From NCBI GenBank assembly GCA_016199675.1, contig JACQGE010000062.1:1-44595 (forward strand): a stretch of DNA of 44,595 bases, in the 5' to 3' direction. Below the pieces are notes generated by a model. It saw only the letters and a program-made list of their open reading frames with translations. It was not told the origin of the DNA and did no database searches. The stretch comes from Acidobacteriota bacterium. Lineage in GTDB: Bacteria; Acidobacteriota; Terriglobia; 2-12-FULL-54-10. How positions within the stretch are numbered: position 1 is the stretch's first letter; each line of letters starts with the position of its first letter. The translations under genes were made by a program, and so were the position numbers. Below, one piece after another: positions 14,461 to 23,146 of the stretch.

Positions 14461-16734
14461 ATGCAGGTTCAGGGTAGGGCAAAAGAACTTTCGATAGTTG
14501 CAGTCTTCGAAATGCTCGGCAAACGCAAGTTTGCCGTAGCAATCACCATGCTGCTGGTAACCGCTGCCTTTATGATTTATGCCTTTGGCCAAGCGGACCG
14601 TTTTCGGGCGGAGGCTCTTCTGGCAGCCGAACCCGCAGTTCCGGAATATGTCAAAAGGGAAACATCCCCTGCTCCGGTCAATATCCAGGAAAAATTGTGG
14701 CTCATCCGCGAACGCTTGCTCAATCCCCCGGTGCTGGAGAGCGTGATTCGAGAATTTGATCTCTACCGCTATCAGCCTCCGCAGACCTTTCTGGAGGACA
14801 TACAGGCTCGGCTTGCGCTTCTGCTGCGAACCGCGGTTCGCGCCCTCCCCGGTCATCAAGAACCCACCGCGCAGGCTCGCCGACAACGCCAAATTGAGGA
14901 CTTGAAGTCAAAGATCTTAATCCAGGTGGAAGCGGCGGACGCCTTCGCCATTGGTTTTGAGGGACAAAACCGGCAACAAGCAATGGATGTGGCCAATCGG
15001 CTTGCCGACATACTGGTTCAGAAAACTTCCGACGCCAGCGAACAAAGTGCGGCTTGGGCGGCGGGCTTTCTCCAAGAAGAAGTAGAGCAGGTCAAACGAA
15101 AACTGGACCAGCAAAATGAGCAGATTCAGCAATATCAATCGCAAGGCGGCGACGTCTCCACCCGCTTGGGGATGGATGTAAAGCTGCTGGAATCGTTCCA
15201 GGAACAACTCCAGCTCAAGACCGAGCGAATTGCCAATGAGCAAGCGCGGCGTTCCGCCGTCTCGCAAGAAATGAAAGAACTGGAGGAGAAGGGGGCGCTG
15301 GAATCGGCGGTGAAGTCGCCGGAGGAGAGAAGGCTCGAAGAACTGCGCACCCGCTTGAAGCAATTGCAAGCAACCTACACGGAACAGTACCCCGAGATGA
15401 GAGCGGTTAAGGCGGAAATTCAGGACCTGGAGCGGGTCGTCGCTGGCAGCAAGACCAAAGGGAAAATTATCGGAGAACCTTCTACAGCCCAACTGCGCTA
15501 TGTGGCCTTGAAGGCGGAATTGGAGGAAATCGATCAACGGCTGCAAAGTTATCGCCAGCAAGAAAAGCAGCTCTCCTCCCAAATTACAGTTTCCATGCGG
15601 AAGGTGGACTCGGCTCCGCAACGCGAAAGAACCCTGGCAGTGCTGGTTCGGGATTATGAATTGACTCGGGAGGAATATCAGGCGCTTCTCGAAAAACAAC
15701 AACAAGCGCAACTAGAGGAACGTTTGAGCAAGGTTAATCAAAGTTCCGATTTTCGAATCGTTCGCCGGGCCCTGTTCCCCTTGGAACCCTCGGCTCCGCA
15801 GCGGGCCAGAATTATCCTGTTGGGGTTGTTCATCGGTCTGGGGCTGGGCTTGGGATTGGCCATCTTCTCTGAATCCCGCGACACCTCTTATGACAGCGCA
15901 GATGATTTTCAGAATTCCACCAATCTGCCGGTTCTGACGGTCATTCCTTCCATTGTTTCGTCGACCCCGGTTAGTACGGTTCCCGTGAGCCGATCTCATA
16001 TGCTGCCGCTAGGGATCAGGACTGTGGAGCAAAACTACGTGGTGGCTTTGAGCGATCCCCGCTCGATTGCCGCCGAGCAATACGGCATCCTGGCGATGGA
16101 GGTTCGCGAGCGGCTGGGGAGAGATTCCTCTAAGGTGGTGGCTGTAACCAGTTCCGCCGGCGGCGAGGGAAAAACCATTACGTCGCTGAATTTGAGCATT
16201 GCGCTTTCACGGACGATGGAAGGAAGAGTTCTGCTTCTCGAATGCGACCTGCGCCGACCTCGCCTCCAGGAGTACGTCGGATTCCGCCCCCAAAAAGGCT
16301 TCAGTGACCTTTTAAAGAAACCGGAGGATTCCATTGAGCCTTATCTTCTGCGAATCAATGGACTTTCTGTCATCCCCGGCGGCCCTGTCCTGGAAGATCC
16401 TTTGCACTTGCTGGCATCGTACCAGACCCAGGCAATTTTTGCTCGCCTCCGTCAGAAATTTGATTTCATCGTCGTGGATACGCCTCCTCTCTTACCCATC
16501 GCCGATACTCGCATTCTGGCGGGTTTGTCCGATGGGGTCGTTCTCGTGGTTCGTGCGCGGCACACTCGCCGTGAGCTTCTCCAGCACGCTCTCCAGAACT
16601 TCCGCGTCTCCAATCTTCTTGGGGTCGTCTTGAACGGCGTGGACATCCAACGCTCCCGTTACTCTTACGCCTACGAGTACTACGCCCATCATTACCTGGC
16701 CGAAGAGAAGGGAAACAAGAGGGCACGGGCATGA
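14461..16734 (+). CDS. Wzc/GumC-type chain-length co-polymerase fused to BY-kinase (757 aa)
   Basis: N-terminal Wzz domain with a first membrane helix (about 20-40) and a long periplasmic coiled coil (about 190-420, EEVEQVKRKLDQQNEQIQ). A second membrane helix (about 447-467) leads to a cytoplasmic tyrosine kinase: Walker A TSSAGGEGKTITSLN (about 562-576), Walker A' LLLECDLRRPR (about 590), Walker B FIVVDTPPLLP (about 668), and a C-terminal Tyr cluster (RSRYSYAYEYYAHHY) that would be autophosphorylated. It controls polymer length and couples to the export protein. Its stop overlaps the next start (ATGA). Confidence 0.93.
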   Translation: MQVQGRAKELSIVAVFEMLGKRKFAVAITMLLVTAAFMIYAFGQADRFRAEALLAAEPAVPEYVKRETSPAPVNIQEKLWLIRERLLNPPVLESVIREFDLYRYQPPQTFLEDIQARLALLLRTAVRALPGHQEPTAQARRQRQIEDLKSKILIQVEAADAFAIGFEGQNRQQAMDVANRLADILVQKTSDASEQSAAWAAGFLQEEVEQVKRKLDQQNEQIQQYQSQGGDVSTRLGMDVKLLESFQEQLQLKTERIANEQARRSAVSQEMKELEEKGALESAVKSPEERRLEELRTRLKQLQATYTEQYPEMRAVKAEIQDLERVVAGSKTKGKIIGEPSTAQLRYVALKAELEEIDQRLQSYRQQEKQLSSQITVSMRKVDSAPQRERTLAVLVRDYELTREEYQALLEKQQQAQLEERLSKVNQSSDFRIVRRALFPLEPSAPQRARIILLGLFIGLGLGLGLAIFSESRDTSYDSADDFQNSTNLPVLTVIPSIVSSTPVSTVPVSRSHMLPLGIRTVEQNYVVALSDPRSIAAEQYGILAMEVRERLGRDSSKVVAVTSSAGGEGKTITSLNLSIALSRTMEGRVLLLECDLRRPRLQEYVGFRPQKGFSDLLKKPEDSIEPYLLRINGLSVIPGGPVLEDPLHLLASYQTQAIFARLRQKFDFIVVDTPPLLPIADTRILAGLSDGVVLVVRARHTRRELLQHALQNFRVSNLLGVVLNGVDIQRSRYSYAYEYYAHHYLAEEKGNKRARA

Positions 16735-18116
16735 TCAGAGTTTGGCACTACTGGATCGCTCGACCGAAGGCTTTCATCATGGCCTCTCATTGCATGCTGA
16801 TGGTCGCTCTCCTTTCCCCTTCTCTCTGGGGCTCGCAAGCGCATTCTCTTTCCGTGGTCCTCCAGAACAACTTGGGGCTAATTCTTCTGCTGGTGGCCCT
16901 TCCCATGTGCTTCTACTTCAACGGATCCGCTACTTTGATTCTGAATCCCAACTTCCGGCTGTTCCTGATCCGGACGGCGAGTTCCGTTGTAATCGGGCTG
17001 CTTTTGATCCTGCCTTTGTTTCTCACATTCCCAAATCTCTTTCCGGGTTATGGATTGGCCGGAGTAGCTGTAATCTTCTCGACGCTCTTGCTTTTTGGAT
17101 TGCGGTCCCTTCTTCATTGGCTGATCGAACGGAGGAAATTTGGTGAAGGTCTGTTGATCTTAGGCAGCGGGGATTTAGCGAAAAAGTTCTATGACGAATT
17201 GGTCAACGGGAAAAACCACCTCGTCAAGGACCCTCCCCACACCATCTCAATCTTCCCAATCAATTCTCTGGAGGGGCCGGATTCAGGAGAAGTGATTAAC
17301 TACGACGAACTGCGCGAGATAACGCGCCGGGACCGGATCTCACGCATTGTAGTGGCAGAAGCAAATGCCCAAAACAGTGAGGGCCTGGCTGTCGCGCTGC
17401 TGGATTGCAAGTTGCGGGGATTGGAAGTGGAACAGGCCATCGAATCCTATGAACAACTCAATGGCAAGATTTGGTTGGAGGCCTTGCGTCCGGAATGGCT
17501 GGTTTATTCCGACGGGTTCAATCCTCCCAAATATTACTTGCCGCTCAAGCGGTTCTTTGAGACCTTTTGCTCGCTCCTGTTAGTTGTTCTGGCCGCGCCT
17601 TTATTCGCGCTGATCGCCATCCTCATCAAATTGGATTCCAAGGGCCCTGTTCTTTTCCGGCAGGTGCGAGTTGGTCTCCACGGCAGGGATTTTGTTCTGC
17701 TCAAGTTCCGCACCATGCGCCAGGACGCGGAGCAGGAAACGGGACCCGTGTGGGCCTGCGAACAAGACAAGAGGGTCACAAGGGTTGGCAAGTTTTTGCG
17801 CCAGTACCGCCTGGATGAATTGCCGCAAGCCTTCAACGTGCTGCGGGGTGAGATGAGCCTGGTGGGACCGCGCCCCGAGAGACCCTATTTTGTGGAATTG
17901 CTGCGCCAGCGGGTTCCCTACTATCGTCTCCGTCATTACGTGAAGCCGGGCATCACCGGTTGGGCGCAAGTGTTGTATCCCTACGGGGCTTCGGTCGAGG
18001 ACGCTTACGAAAAGCTGCAATACGACCTGTATTACGCCAAGCACATGTCGCTGGGTTTTGATCTGCGGATCCTGCTCAACACCGTTAGGATCGTGCTTTT
18101 CGGGCGGGGTCGTTAA
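16731..18116 (+). CDS. Initiating polyprenyl phosphoglycosyltransferase, XrtA-locus type (461 aa)
   Basis: Four to five N-terminal membrane helices (about 15-125) and a Rossmann-like central region (LLILGSGDLAKKFYDEL) precede the catalytic bacterial sugar transferase domain (about 265-460). That domain has KRFFETFCSLLLVVLAA, LDSKGPVLFRQ, LLKFRTMR, RLDELPQAFNVLRGEMSLVG and PGITGWAQVLYPYGA. The enzyme moves a sugar-1-phosphate from a nucleotide sugar to undecaprenyl phosphate at the inner membrane, starting the repeat unit. The PYGASVEDAYEKLQYDLYY stretch resembles the family typical of XrtA/PEP-CTERM loci. The sugar cannot be deduced. It overlaps the co-polymerase gene by 4 nt. Confidence 0.9.
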   Translation: MIRVWHYWIARPKAFIMASHCMLMVALLSPSLWGSQAHSLSVVLQNNLGLILLLVALPMCFYFNGSATLILNPNFRLFLIRTASSVVIGLLLILPLFLTFPNLFPGYGLAGVAVIFSTLLLFGLRSLLHWLIERRKFGEGLLILGSGDLAKKFYDELVNGKNHLVKDPPHTISIFPINSLEGPDSGEVINYDELREITRRDRISRIVVAEANAQNSEGLAVALLDCKLRGLEVEQAIESYEQLNGKIWLEALRPEWLVYSDGFNPPKYYLPLKRFFETFCSLLLVVLAAPLFALIAILIKLDSKGPVLFRQVRVGLHGRDFVLLKFRTMRQDAEQETGPVWACEQDKRVTRVGKFLRQYRLDELPQAFNVLRGEMSLVGPRPERPYFVELLRQRVPYYRLRHYVKPGITGWAQVLYPYGASVEDAYEKLQYDLYYAKHMSLGFDLRILLNTVRIVLFGRGR

Positions 18117-18128
18117 GGGGGGACCCAT

Positions 18129-19187
18129 ATGGTGAATTTAGTGGGTATCGGAGGCGGGACGGGCCTGCCAGTGTTATTGCGGGGCCTGCGGCAATTCTCT
18201 GAAGGTTTGGAACCGAGCGCGCAGAATCCCGTGCATATCTCTGCCATTGTCTGTGTCTCTGACAATGGCGGTTCCAGCGGCTCTTTGCGCCATCACTTCG
18301 GCATTCCGGCCGTCGGCGATTTGCGGAACTGCCTGGTCGCCCTGTCTGATGGCGACTCCTTACTAGCCGATCTCTTTCAATATCGTTTCTCTGGCGGCAA
18401 TGGATTGAACGGACATGCTCTGGGGAACTTGATCGTCACCGCCTTTTGCCAGATGTCAGGAAGTCTGGGAGGGGCGGTCGAGTTGTCAAAAGAAGTCCTT
18501 CGCTCTCAGGGATGTGTGTTCCCTGTTACAGAAATCGCGTCGTCCCTCTGTGCCGAATTCGAATCCGGCGATCAGATTCGCGGCGAATCAGAAATCACGG
18601 CGGCGCGAGGCAGAATCGCAAGGGTCTGGTTGGAACCGGGCAATCCTCCCCCCTCCTGCGGAGTCCTCCAGACCCTTGACGATGCCGATGCCATCATCCT
18701 GGGACCAGGAAGTCTTTATACCAGCATCATCCCCAATCTGCTCGTCGCTGGCGTGGCTGAAGCGGTGCGAAACTCGCCCGCCCTGAAGATTTTCGTCTGT
18801 AACTTGGTAACCCAGCCGGGAGAGACAGACGGATTTACCGCCGCAGACCATCTGCGCGCCCTGGAAACCTACCTGGGCGCCGGTGTGATAGATGTTTGTG
18901 TTCTGAATTCGCAACCCATCGCACGAACCGTCGAAGAAAAGTATCTCGAAACCGGATCGGAACCGGTGCGTTGGAGCAAGGATGAAATTGCTCGAATGGG
19001 TGTCGTGCCAGCCATCGCGGATCTTTTGGAGGAAAGCCAAACGAAAGTCCGACATGATCCGATCCGGTTGGCTCGCTCGATTCTGTCCTTTACCTGGGTG
19101 TTCAGCCCGCGCGCGAAATTCTTTCCGGGCGAGAAAGCCGGATTGCCGGAGCGGGGGACGTTATGTGCGGAATTGTTAGGTATCTAG
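18129..19187 (+). CDS. yvcK: YvcK/GlmR-family protein, CofD-like fold, probable UDP-sugar sensor (352 aa)
   Basis: The N-terminus carries the family signature GIGGGTGLPVLLRGL and later VCVSDNGGSSGSLRHHFGIPAVGDLRNCLVAL, split by short loops, with GNGLNGHALGNLIV and ILGPGSLYTSIIPNLLV further on. This is the YvcK family, related to CofD. Bacillus GlmR (YvcK) binds UDP-GlcNAc and stimulates GlmS. Such a gene is normally part of central cell-wall metabolism, not an exopolysaccharide operon. Here it starts 12 nt after the initiating transferase, and a GlmS remnant overlaps its 3' end, followed by the UDP-sugar dehydrogenase. A role in matching UDP-GlcNAc supply to polymer synthesis is an inference. 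Confidence 0.9.
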   Translation: MVNLVGIGGGTGLPVLLRGLRQFSEGLEPSAQNPVHISAIVCVSDNGGSSGSLRHHFGIPAVGDLRNCLVALSDGDSLLADLFQYRFSGGNGLNGHALGNLIVTAFCQMSGSLGGAVELSKEVLRSQGCVFPVTEIASSLCAEFESGDQIRGESEITAARGRIARVWLEPGNPPPSCGVLQTLDDADAIILGPGSLYTSIIPNLLVAGVAEAVRNSPALKIFVCNLVTQPGETDGFTAADHLRALETYLGAGVIDVCVLNSQPIARTVEEKYLETGSEPVRWSKDEIARMGVVPAIADLLEESQTKVRHDPIRLARSILSFTWVFSPRAKFFPGEKAGLPERGTLCAELLGI

Positions 19188-19246
19188 GCGGGCAAGATGG
19201 CAGTGGCTCGACGCTCAACTTGGCCAAGACCATAACGGTGGAGTAG
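19163..19246 (+). pseudogene. glmS: Internally deleted glmS remnant (27 codons)
   Basis: An ATG with a purine-rich ribosome-binding site (GGGGGACG) inside the 3' end of yvcK opens a short frame. It begins MCGIVRYLGG, the start of glucosamine-6-phosphate synthase, which has Cys2 as the glutaminase nucleophile. It ends LNLAKTITVE followed by stop; a C-terminus NLAK(S/T)(V/I)TVE is characteristic of GlmS. Between these only about seven codons remain of a protein normally near 600 residues. The simplest reading is an in-frame internal deletion joining both ends. The family is argued from two short motifs, so other readings remain possible, but both ends matching one family in the right order is hard to obtain by chance. 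Confidence 0.7.
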
Positions 19247-19254
19247 GAGGTTCT

Positions 19255-20601
19255 ATGAGCATTTCAGAAATCGCAACAGTCCCGGTTAGCGTCCCCGATG
19301 CTTGCCAGGCGTTGGAACACAAAATCCGCACGCGCGAGGCTCAATTGGGCGTCATCGGCCTGGGCTACGTGGGCTTGCCGCTGGCTCTGACATTTGGTCG
19401 CGCAGGCTTCGCCGTTACAGGTTTTGATCTGGATTCCAAGAAGATTGCCGCCTTGTCGGCCGGGCAGTCTTACATTACTGACGTCCCGGATGCCGAGGTC
19501 GCATCCGCCATTGGAGAGCGCCATCTGGTTCCCACTACGGATTTCGATCAAATTGCCAAGTTGGATGCGATGAGCATTTGCGTGCCCACGCCTTTGCGGA
19601 AAACAAAAGACCCCGACCTGTCCTACATCATGGCAGCGATTGAGGCAGTTGCCCAGCGGTTGCGTCCGGGCCAGCTCATTGTCTTGGAAAGCACCACCTA
19701 TCCTGGAACCACGGAGGAATTGGTGCTCCCCCGACTGGAAGAGACTGGCTGGCGCGTGGGTGAGGATTTCTTCCTGGCCTTTTCTCCGGAACGGGTTGAT
19801 CCTGGCAATAAAAACTATTCCACTCGGGATATTCCCAAAGTGGTTGGAGGAACAACCCCACGCTGTTCGCAACTGGCCGCTCTCCTTTACGGGCAGTGCG
19901 TGAAGCAGGTCCATGCGGTTTCCTCGACCCGCGTTGCGGAAATGGTCAAGCTCCTGGAGAACACCTTCCGCAGTGTGAATATTGCGCTCGCCAACGAAAT
20001 AGCGCTCATGTGCGCGCACACGGGCATTGACGTTTGGGAAGTTATTCAAGCGGCGGCCACGAAGCCTTTTGGGTTCATGCCGTTTTATCCAGGTCCCGGC
20101 CTCGGCGGGCATTGCATTCCGATTGACCCGATCTATTTGCTCTGGAAGGCGCGGGCGGATGGCTTCCCGTTGCGTTTTATTGATCTGGCGGACGAGATCA
20201 ATAGCAGCATGCCCCGCATGGTGGCGATCCGCGCTATGGAATTGCTGAACCAGCAAGGGAAACCCTTCAAGGGTGCGCGCGTGCATATTCTGGGAGTTAC
20301 CTACAAGCGCGACATCGGCGATACGCGCGAGTCTCCGGCCTTGGAGATCATGAAACTCTCCTTGGCGGCGGGCGCTCTGGTTTCCTACAGCGATCCACTG
20401 GTGCCGAGCTTGGCGCTGGAAGGGCGAGAGTTCCAATCGCTCCCCGTAACACCCGAGGTCTTGCGCGGTTGCGACTTGGCCATCATCGTGACGGATCATG
20501 CCCAGTTCGATGTCCCGTGCATCGTGAAGAATACGCCGTTGGTCTTCGACACCCGCAACGCCACGAACGGCTTGCGCGCGGAGAATGTAGTCCGGCTTTA
20601 G
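19255..20601 (+). CDS. wbpA: Nucleotide-sugar 6-dehydrogenase, WbpA-like (probably UDP-GlcNAc) (448 aa)
   Basis: Two Rossmann-type domains. NAD-binding motif GVIGLGYVGLPLALTFGRAG is at about residues 33-52. The catalytic Cys287 lies in GPGLGGHCIPIDPIYL, and the C-terminal UDP-binding domain contains ILGVTYKRDIGDTRESPALEI. The enzyme oxidises C6 of a UDP-sugar to the uronate in two NAD-dependent steps. The stretch FGFMPFYPGPGLGGHCIPID resembles WbpA-type UDP-N-acetylglucosamine dehydrogenases more than UDP-glucose ones; substrate is inferred. It starts 8 nt after the glmS remnant with GGAGG upstream. Confidence 0.9.
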   Translation: MSISEIATVPVSVPDACQALEHKIRTREAQLGVIGLGYVGLPLALTFGRAGFAVTGFDLDSKKIAALSAGQSYITDVPDAEVASAIGERHLVPTTDFDQIAKLDAMSICVPTPLRKTKDPDLSYIMAAIEAVAQRLRPGQLIVLESTTYPGTTEELVLPRLEETGWRVGEDFFLAFSPERVDPGNKNYSTRDIPKVVGGTTPRCSQLAALLYGQCVKQVHAVSSTRVAEMVKLLENTFRSVNIALANEIALMCAHTGIDVWEVIQAAATKPFGFMPFYPGPGLGGHCIPIDPIYLLWKARADGFPLRFIDLADEINSSMPRMVAIRAMELLNQQGKPFKGARVHILGVTYKRDIGDTRESPALEIMKLSLAAGALVSYSDPLVPSLALEGREFQSLPVTPEVLRGCDLAIIVTDHAQFDVPCIVKNTPLVFDTRNATNGLRAENVVRL

Positions 20602-20650
20602 GAGTTGCGTCGTGAGACAGAGAAGCAGCTATTGCTGCTGGGAGTAAACC

Positions 20651-21718
20651 ATGGCGGAGGCGATTTTCTGGATTTCCTTTGTGACTGTCTTTTATGTCTA
20701 CTGCGGATACCCGCTGCTGCTGTTGCTCTGGCGATGGATGATCCGGAAGCCTGTCTATAAGGCCGATTGGGAACCCTTCGTCAGCGTGGTCATTGCCGCT
20801 CACAATGAAAGAGAACATCTGGATGCGAAAATCCGTAACTGTCTCGAACTGGATTATCCTCGCGACAAACTGGAGATTATCGTTTCCCTCGATGGGCCGA
20901 CGGACGGGACGGAGGATGTGGCGCGCCGCTACGAGGGAAAGGAAGTCACTGTCATCCACCGGCCCGTTCACGCGGGCAAGGCAGCCGCCTTGAATCGTGC
21001 TTTGGCCGCCGCGCGAGGGGAAGTGATCGTGTTCGCCGATGCAAGGCAGCAGATCAATCCTCCCGCCGTACGAGAGTTGGTGGCTGCTCTTCATGATCCT
21101 TCGGTAGGGGTTGTTTCCGGGGAACTGATTCTGCTGGATGGAACATCTCAAGGAGCTGGTGAAGCCAGCGATGCTGTCGGCATGTATTGGCGTTACGAAA
21201 AGTGGATCCGGGCCATGGAAAGCGACATCCATTCCGTCGTCGGCGCCACGGGAGCGTTGTACGCCATCCGGCGCGAGTTCTTCACGCCTCTGCCCGACCA
21301 CACGATTCTCGATGATGTCCTGATCCCCATGCGCATTGTGCTCCTCGGAAAACGGGTCGTTTTTGAACCGTCGGCCAGAGCCTATGACCTCGTAGCGTGC
21401 TGCCCGGAAGTGGAGTTTGGAAGAAAGGTCCGAACGTTGGCAGGAAACTATCAGCTTCTCACCCAGTTGCCGGAACTCTTGTTTCCTTGGAGAAATCCCG
21501 TTTTCTTGCAGTTCGTATCGCACAAGGTCGGCAGGCTTCTGGTTCCTTACTTCCTGGCAGCACTATTCCTGGCCAATTGTTTTTTGCTGCAAGGTTTCTA
21601 TCTGGTCCTGTTTGGACTGCAAGTCGCATGGTACTTGTCGGCTTTTGCAGGGCGGCTCGCTCTTCAAAGCCGCAGCATGAACCATGTGGCCAAACCGTTT
21701 GTATTCGGCCATCGCTAG
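20651..21718 (+). CDS. Membrane-anchored GT2-family glycosyltransferase, C-terminus probably frameshifted (355 aa)
   Basis: N-terminal membrane helix (about 5-28), then a GT-A catalytic domain: FVSVVIAAHNERE (about 43-55), VSLDGPTDGT, HAGKAAALNRAL, the DxD-like FADAR, and the acceptor-site LDDVLIPMR. The region normally holding QxxRW reads GRKVRTLAGNYQLL. Two further membrane helices follow (about 300-345). It probably transfers a UDP-linked hexose to the lipid-linked oligosaccharide on the cytoplasmic face. The frame stops at 21718, while sequence resembling the last membrane segment of this family continues in another frame (21729-21926), so a frameshift near 21690-21720 is suspected. Confidence 0.82.
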   Translation: MAEAIFWISFVTVFYVYCGYPLLLLLWRWMIRKPVYKADWEPFVSVVIAAHNEREHLDAKIRNCLELDYPRDKLEIIVSLDGPTDGTEDVARRYEGKEVTVIHRPVHAGKAAALNRALAAARGEVIVFADARQQINPPAVRELVAALHDPSVGVVSGELILLDGTSQGAGEASDAVGMYWRYEKWIRAMESDIHSVVGATGALYAIRREFFTPLPDHTILDDVLIPMRIVLLGKRVVFEPSARAYDLVACCPEVEFGRKVRTLAGNYQLLTQLPELLFPWRNPVFLQFVSHKVGRLLVPYFLAALFLANCFLLQGFYLVLFGLQVAWYLSAFAGRLALQSRSMNHVAKPFVFGHR

Positions 21719-21728
21719 AGGGTTTTTT

Positions 21729-21926
21729 ATGAAGAACGCATTACGCATACCGTATGCCTTCGTACTGATGAATTGGGCAGCCGTCGTCAGCCTCTATTAT
21801 TTCCTCCGGCGAGGGAATGACATTGGGCAGGATATCTGGACAATGCCTTTTCACACGCATACTCATTCGGAGCCGCCCCAAGGAGAGGACAAACCGCTAT
21901 GGACTGCAGTGAGACAGTTGAACTGA
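21729..21926 (+). pseudogene. Displaced C-terminal membrane segment of the GT2 glycosyltransferase
   Basis: This 65-codon frame contains LRIPYAFVLMNWAAVVSLYY, which looks like the final membrane helix of GT2 synthases (a MNWAA or NxAA-type segment followed by FLRG-like residues). It lies one frame off the GT2 gene, beginning just after its stop. An ATG at 21729 with AGAGGG before it could start it as a separate small membrane protein. It overlaps the next gene by 28 nt. I favour a frameshifted continuation of the GT2 gene, real or from assembly; an independent small gene is the alternative. Confidence 0.5.
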
Positions 21927-23116
21927 TCGACAATCCCACTGCCGAATCAGAGCTGAGCATCGAGATCATCTCTGACTCTGATTCCCTTATCGGGATGGAA
22001 TCTCTCTGGAATCGCTTGCTGGACGAAGCCGGGATTGATTACCCCTTCCTGACTCACCAATGGGTCCGCACCTGGTGGGAGTGTTTTGGTGCGGGGAAAA
22101 AACTGCATGTCCTTTTAGTGAAAGACGGAGACGAAGTCATCGCTATTGCTCCCTTGATGCTGACGCGGCGGAAGTTTTATGGCCTGCCGCTGCGCTGCCT
22201 GGAGTTCATCGCCAACGTCCATACCCCGCGTTTCGATTTCATCGTCACACGTCGCCCCGCGGAAGCTTATCGCGCCATTTGGGCTTCCTTGACGGAGCAG
22301 AGAAGGCTTTGGGACGTGCTGTTGCTGTGTCAGGTCCCCTCAGATTCTCGAACTCGGGAGGAAATAGCCAGGCTGGCCGCACAGGAAAATTTACATTACG
22401 GGCAGTGGTGTTCTGCCCATTCTCCCTATTTGACGGTGCAGGGAACCTGGGAAAACTATTTCAAACAACTTCACTCCAAGCATCGGGCCAATGTCCGCAG
22501 AAGGCTGAAGCGCCTTTCCGAACTCGGAGAGGTGGAAATGGAGCGGATATCTTCGGAACAGCCATTAGAAAGCGCGTTGGAGGAGGGGTTTCGGATCGAA
22601 GGAGCTGCCTGGAAGGATCGCAACGGCACCTCCATCCACGCCCAACCCGAGTCTCGCTTTTTTTATACCAAGCTGGGGCAAAGATTCCTCCGGCAGGGTT
22701 GGCTGCAGTTGTGCTTCCTGACCGTTGGTGGCCGACGAGTCGCCTTTCATTATTCTCTGGGCTACAACAATAAGGTCTATTTGCTCAAGCCGGGCTACGA
22801 CCCCGAACATGCCGCCTGTTCTCCGGTTAATCTGCTCTGTTTCCTGTTTCTGCAAAAGGCTTTTGACAACGGTTTGGGCGAGTTCGATTTTCTCGGCGTG
22901 GATGACGAATGGAAATTGCAGTGGACCCGAATGACCCGGAGTCATTATTGGGTCTATGTTTTTTCCAGAGCTCCTTTAGCCTCACTGGTCCATCTGGCCA
23001 AGTTCCGTCTAATCCCCGGTCTCCAGCAAAAGCGGGTCTATCAAGTCTTGCGCGACAGGATCGTGAGTTTGTGGCGGAGTGCCCGGCCCGCAAAAGAAAC
23101 CGCTCTCTCAGAATAG
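21899..23116 (+). CDS. CelD/FemAB-like GNAT acyltransferase 1 (405 aa)
   Basis: Two-lobed GNAT-type fold. The N-terminal lobe has YPFLTHQWVRTWWECFG (a motif common to CelD/FemAB-like proteins) and VIAIAPLMLTRR. The C-terminal lobe has HRANVRRRLKRL, RQGWLQLCFLTVGGRRVAF, HYSLGYNNKVYLLKPGYDPE and FDFLGVDDEWKLQW. Relatives in exopolysaccharide loci are thought to transfer an acyl or aminoacyl group to a sugar amine, but substrates are mostly unproven. AAGGAG lies upstream of the ATG. A second, divergent member of the same family is at 24295-25506, with a DegT-like gene between. Confidence 0.82.
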   Translation: MDCSETVELIDNPTAESELSIEIISDSDSLIGMESLWNRLLDEAGIDYPFLTHQWVRTWWECFGAGKKLHVLLVKDGDEVIAIAPLMLTRRKFYGLPLRCLEFIANVHTPRFDFIVTRRPAEAYRAIWASLTEQRRLWDVLLLCQVPSDSRTREEIARLAAQENLHYGQWCSAHSPYLTVQGTWENYFKQLHSKHRANVRRRLKRLSELGEVEMERISSEQPLESALEEGFRIEGAAWKDRNGTSIHAQPESRFFYTKLGQRFLRQGWLQLCFLTVGGRRVAFHYSLGYNNKVYLLKPGYDPEHAACSPVNLLCFLFLQKAFDNGLGEFDFLGVDDEWKLQWTRMTRSHYWVYVFSRAPLASLVHLAKFRLIPGLQQKRVYQVLRDRIVSLWRSARPAKETALSE

Positions 23117-23146
23117 GGAAAAATGCTCTGAGGAAGGCAGTCCATC

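Noticed and set aside
19163-19187. Start of another AsnB-like gene (MCGI)
   Set aside because: The frame closes after 27 codons and its end matches GlmS, not AsnB.
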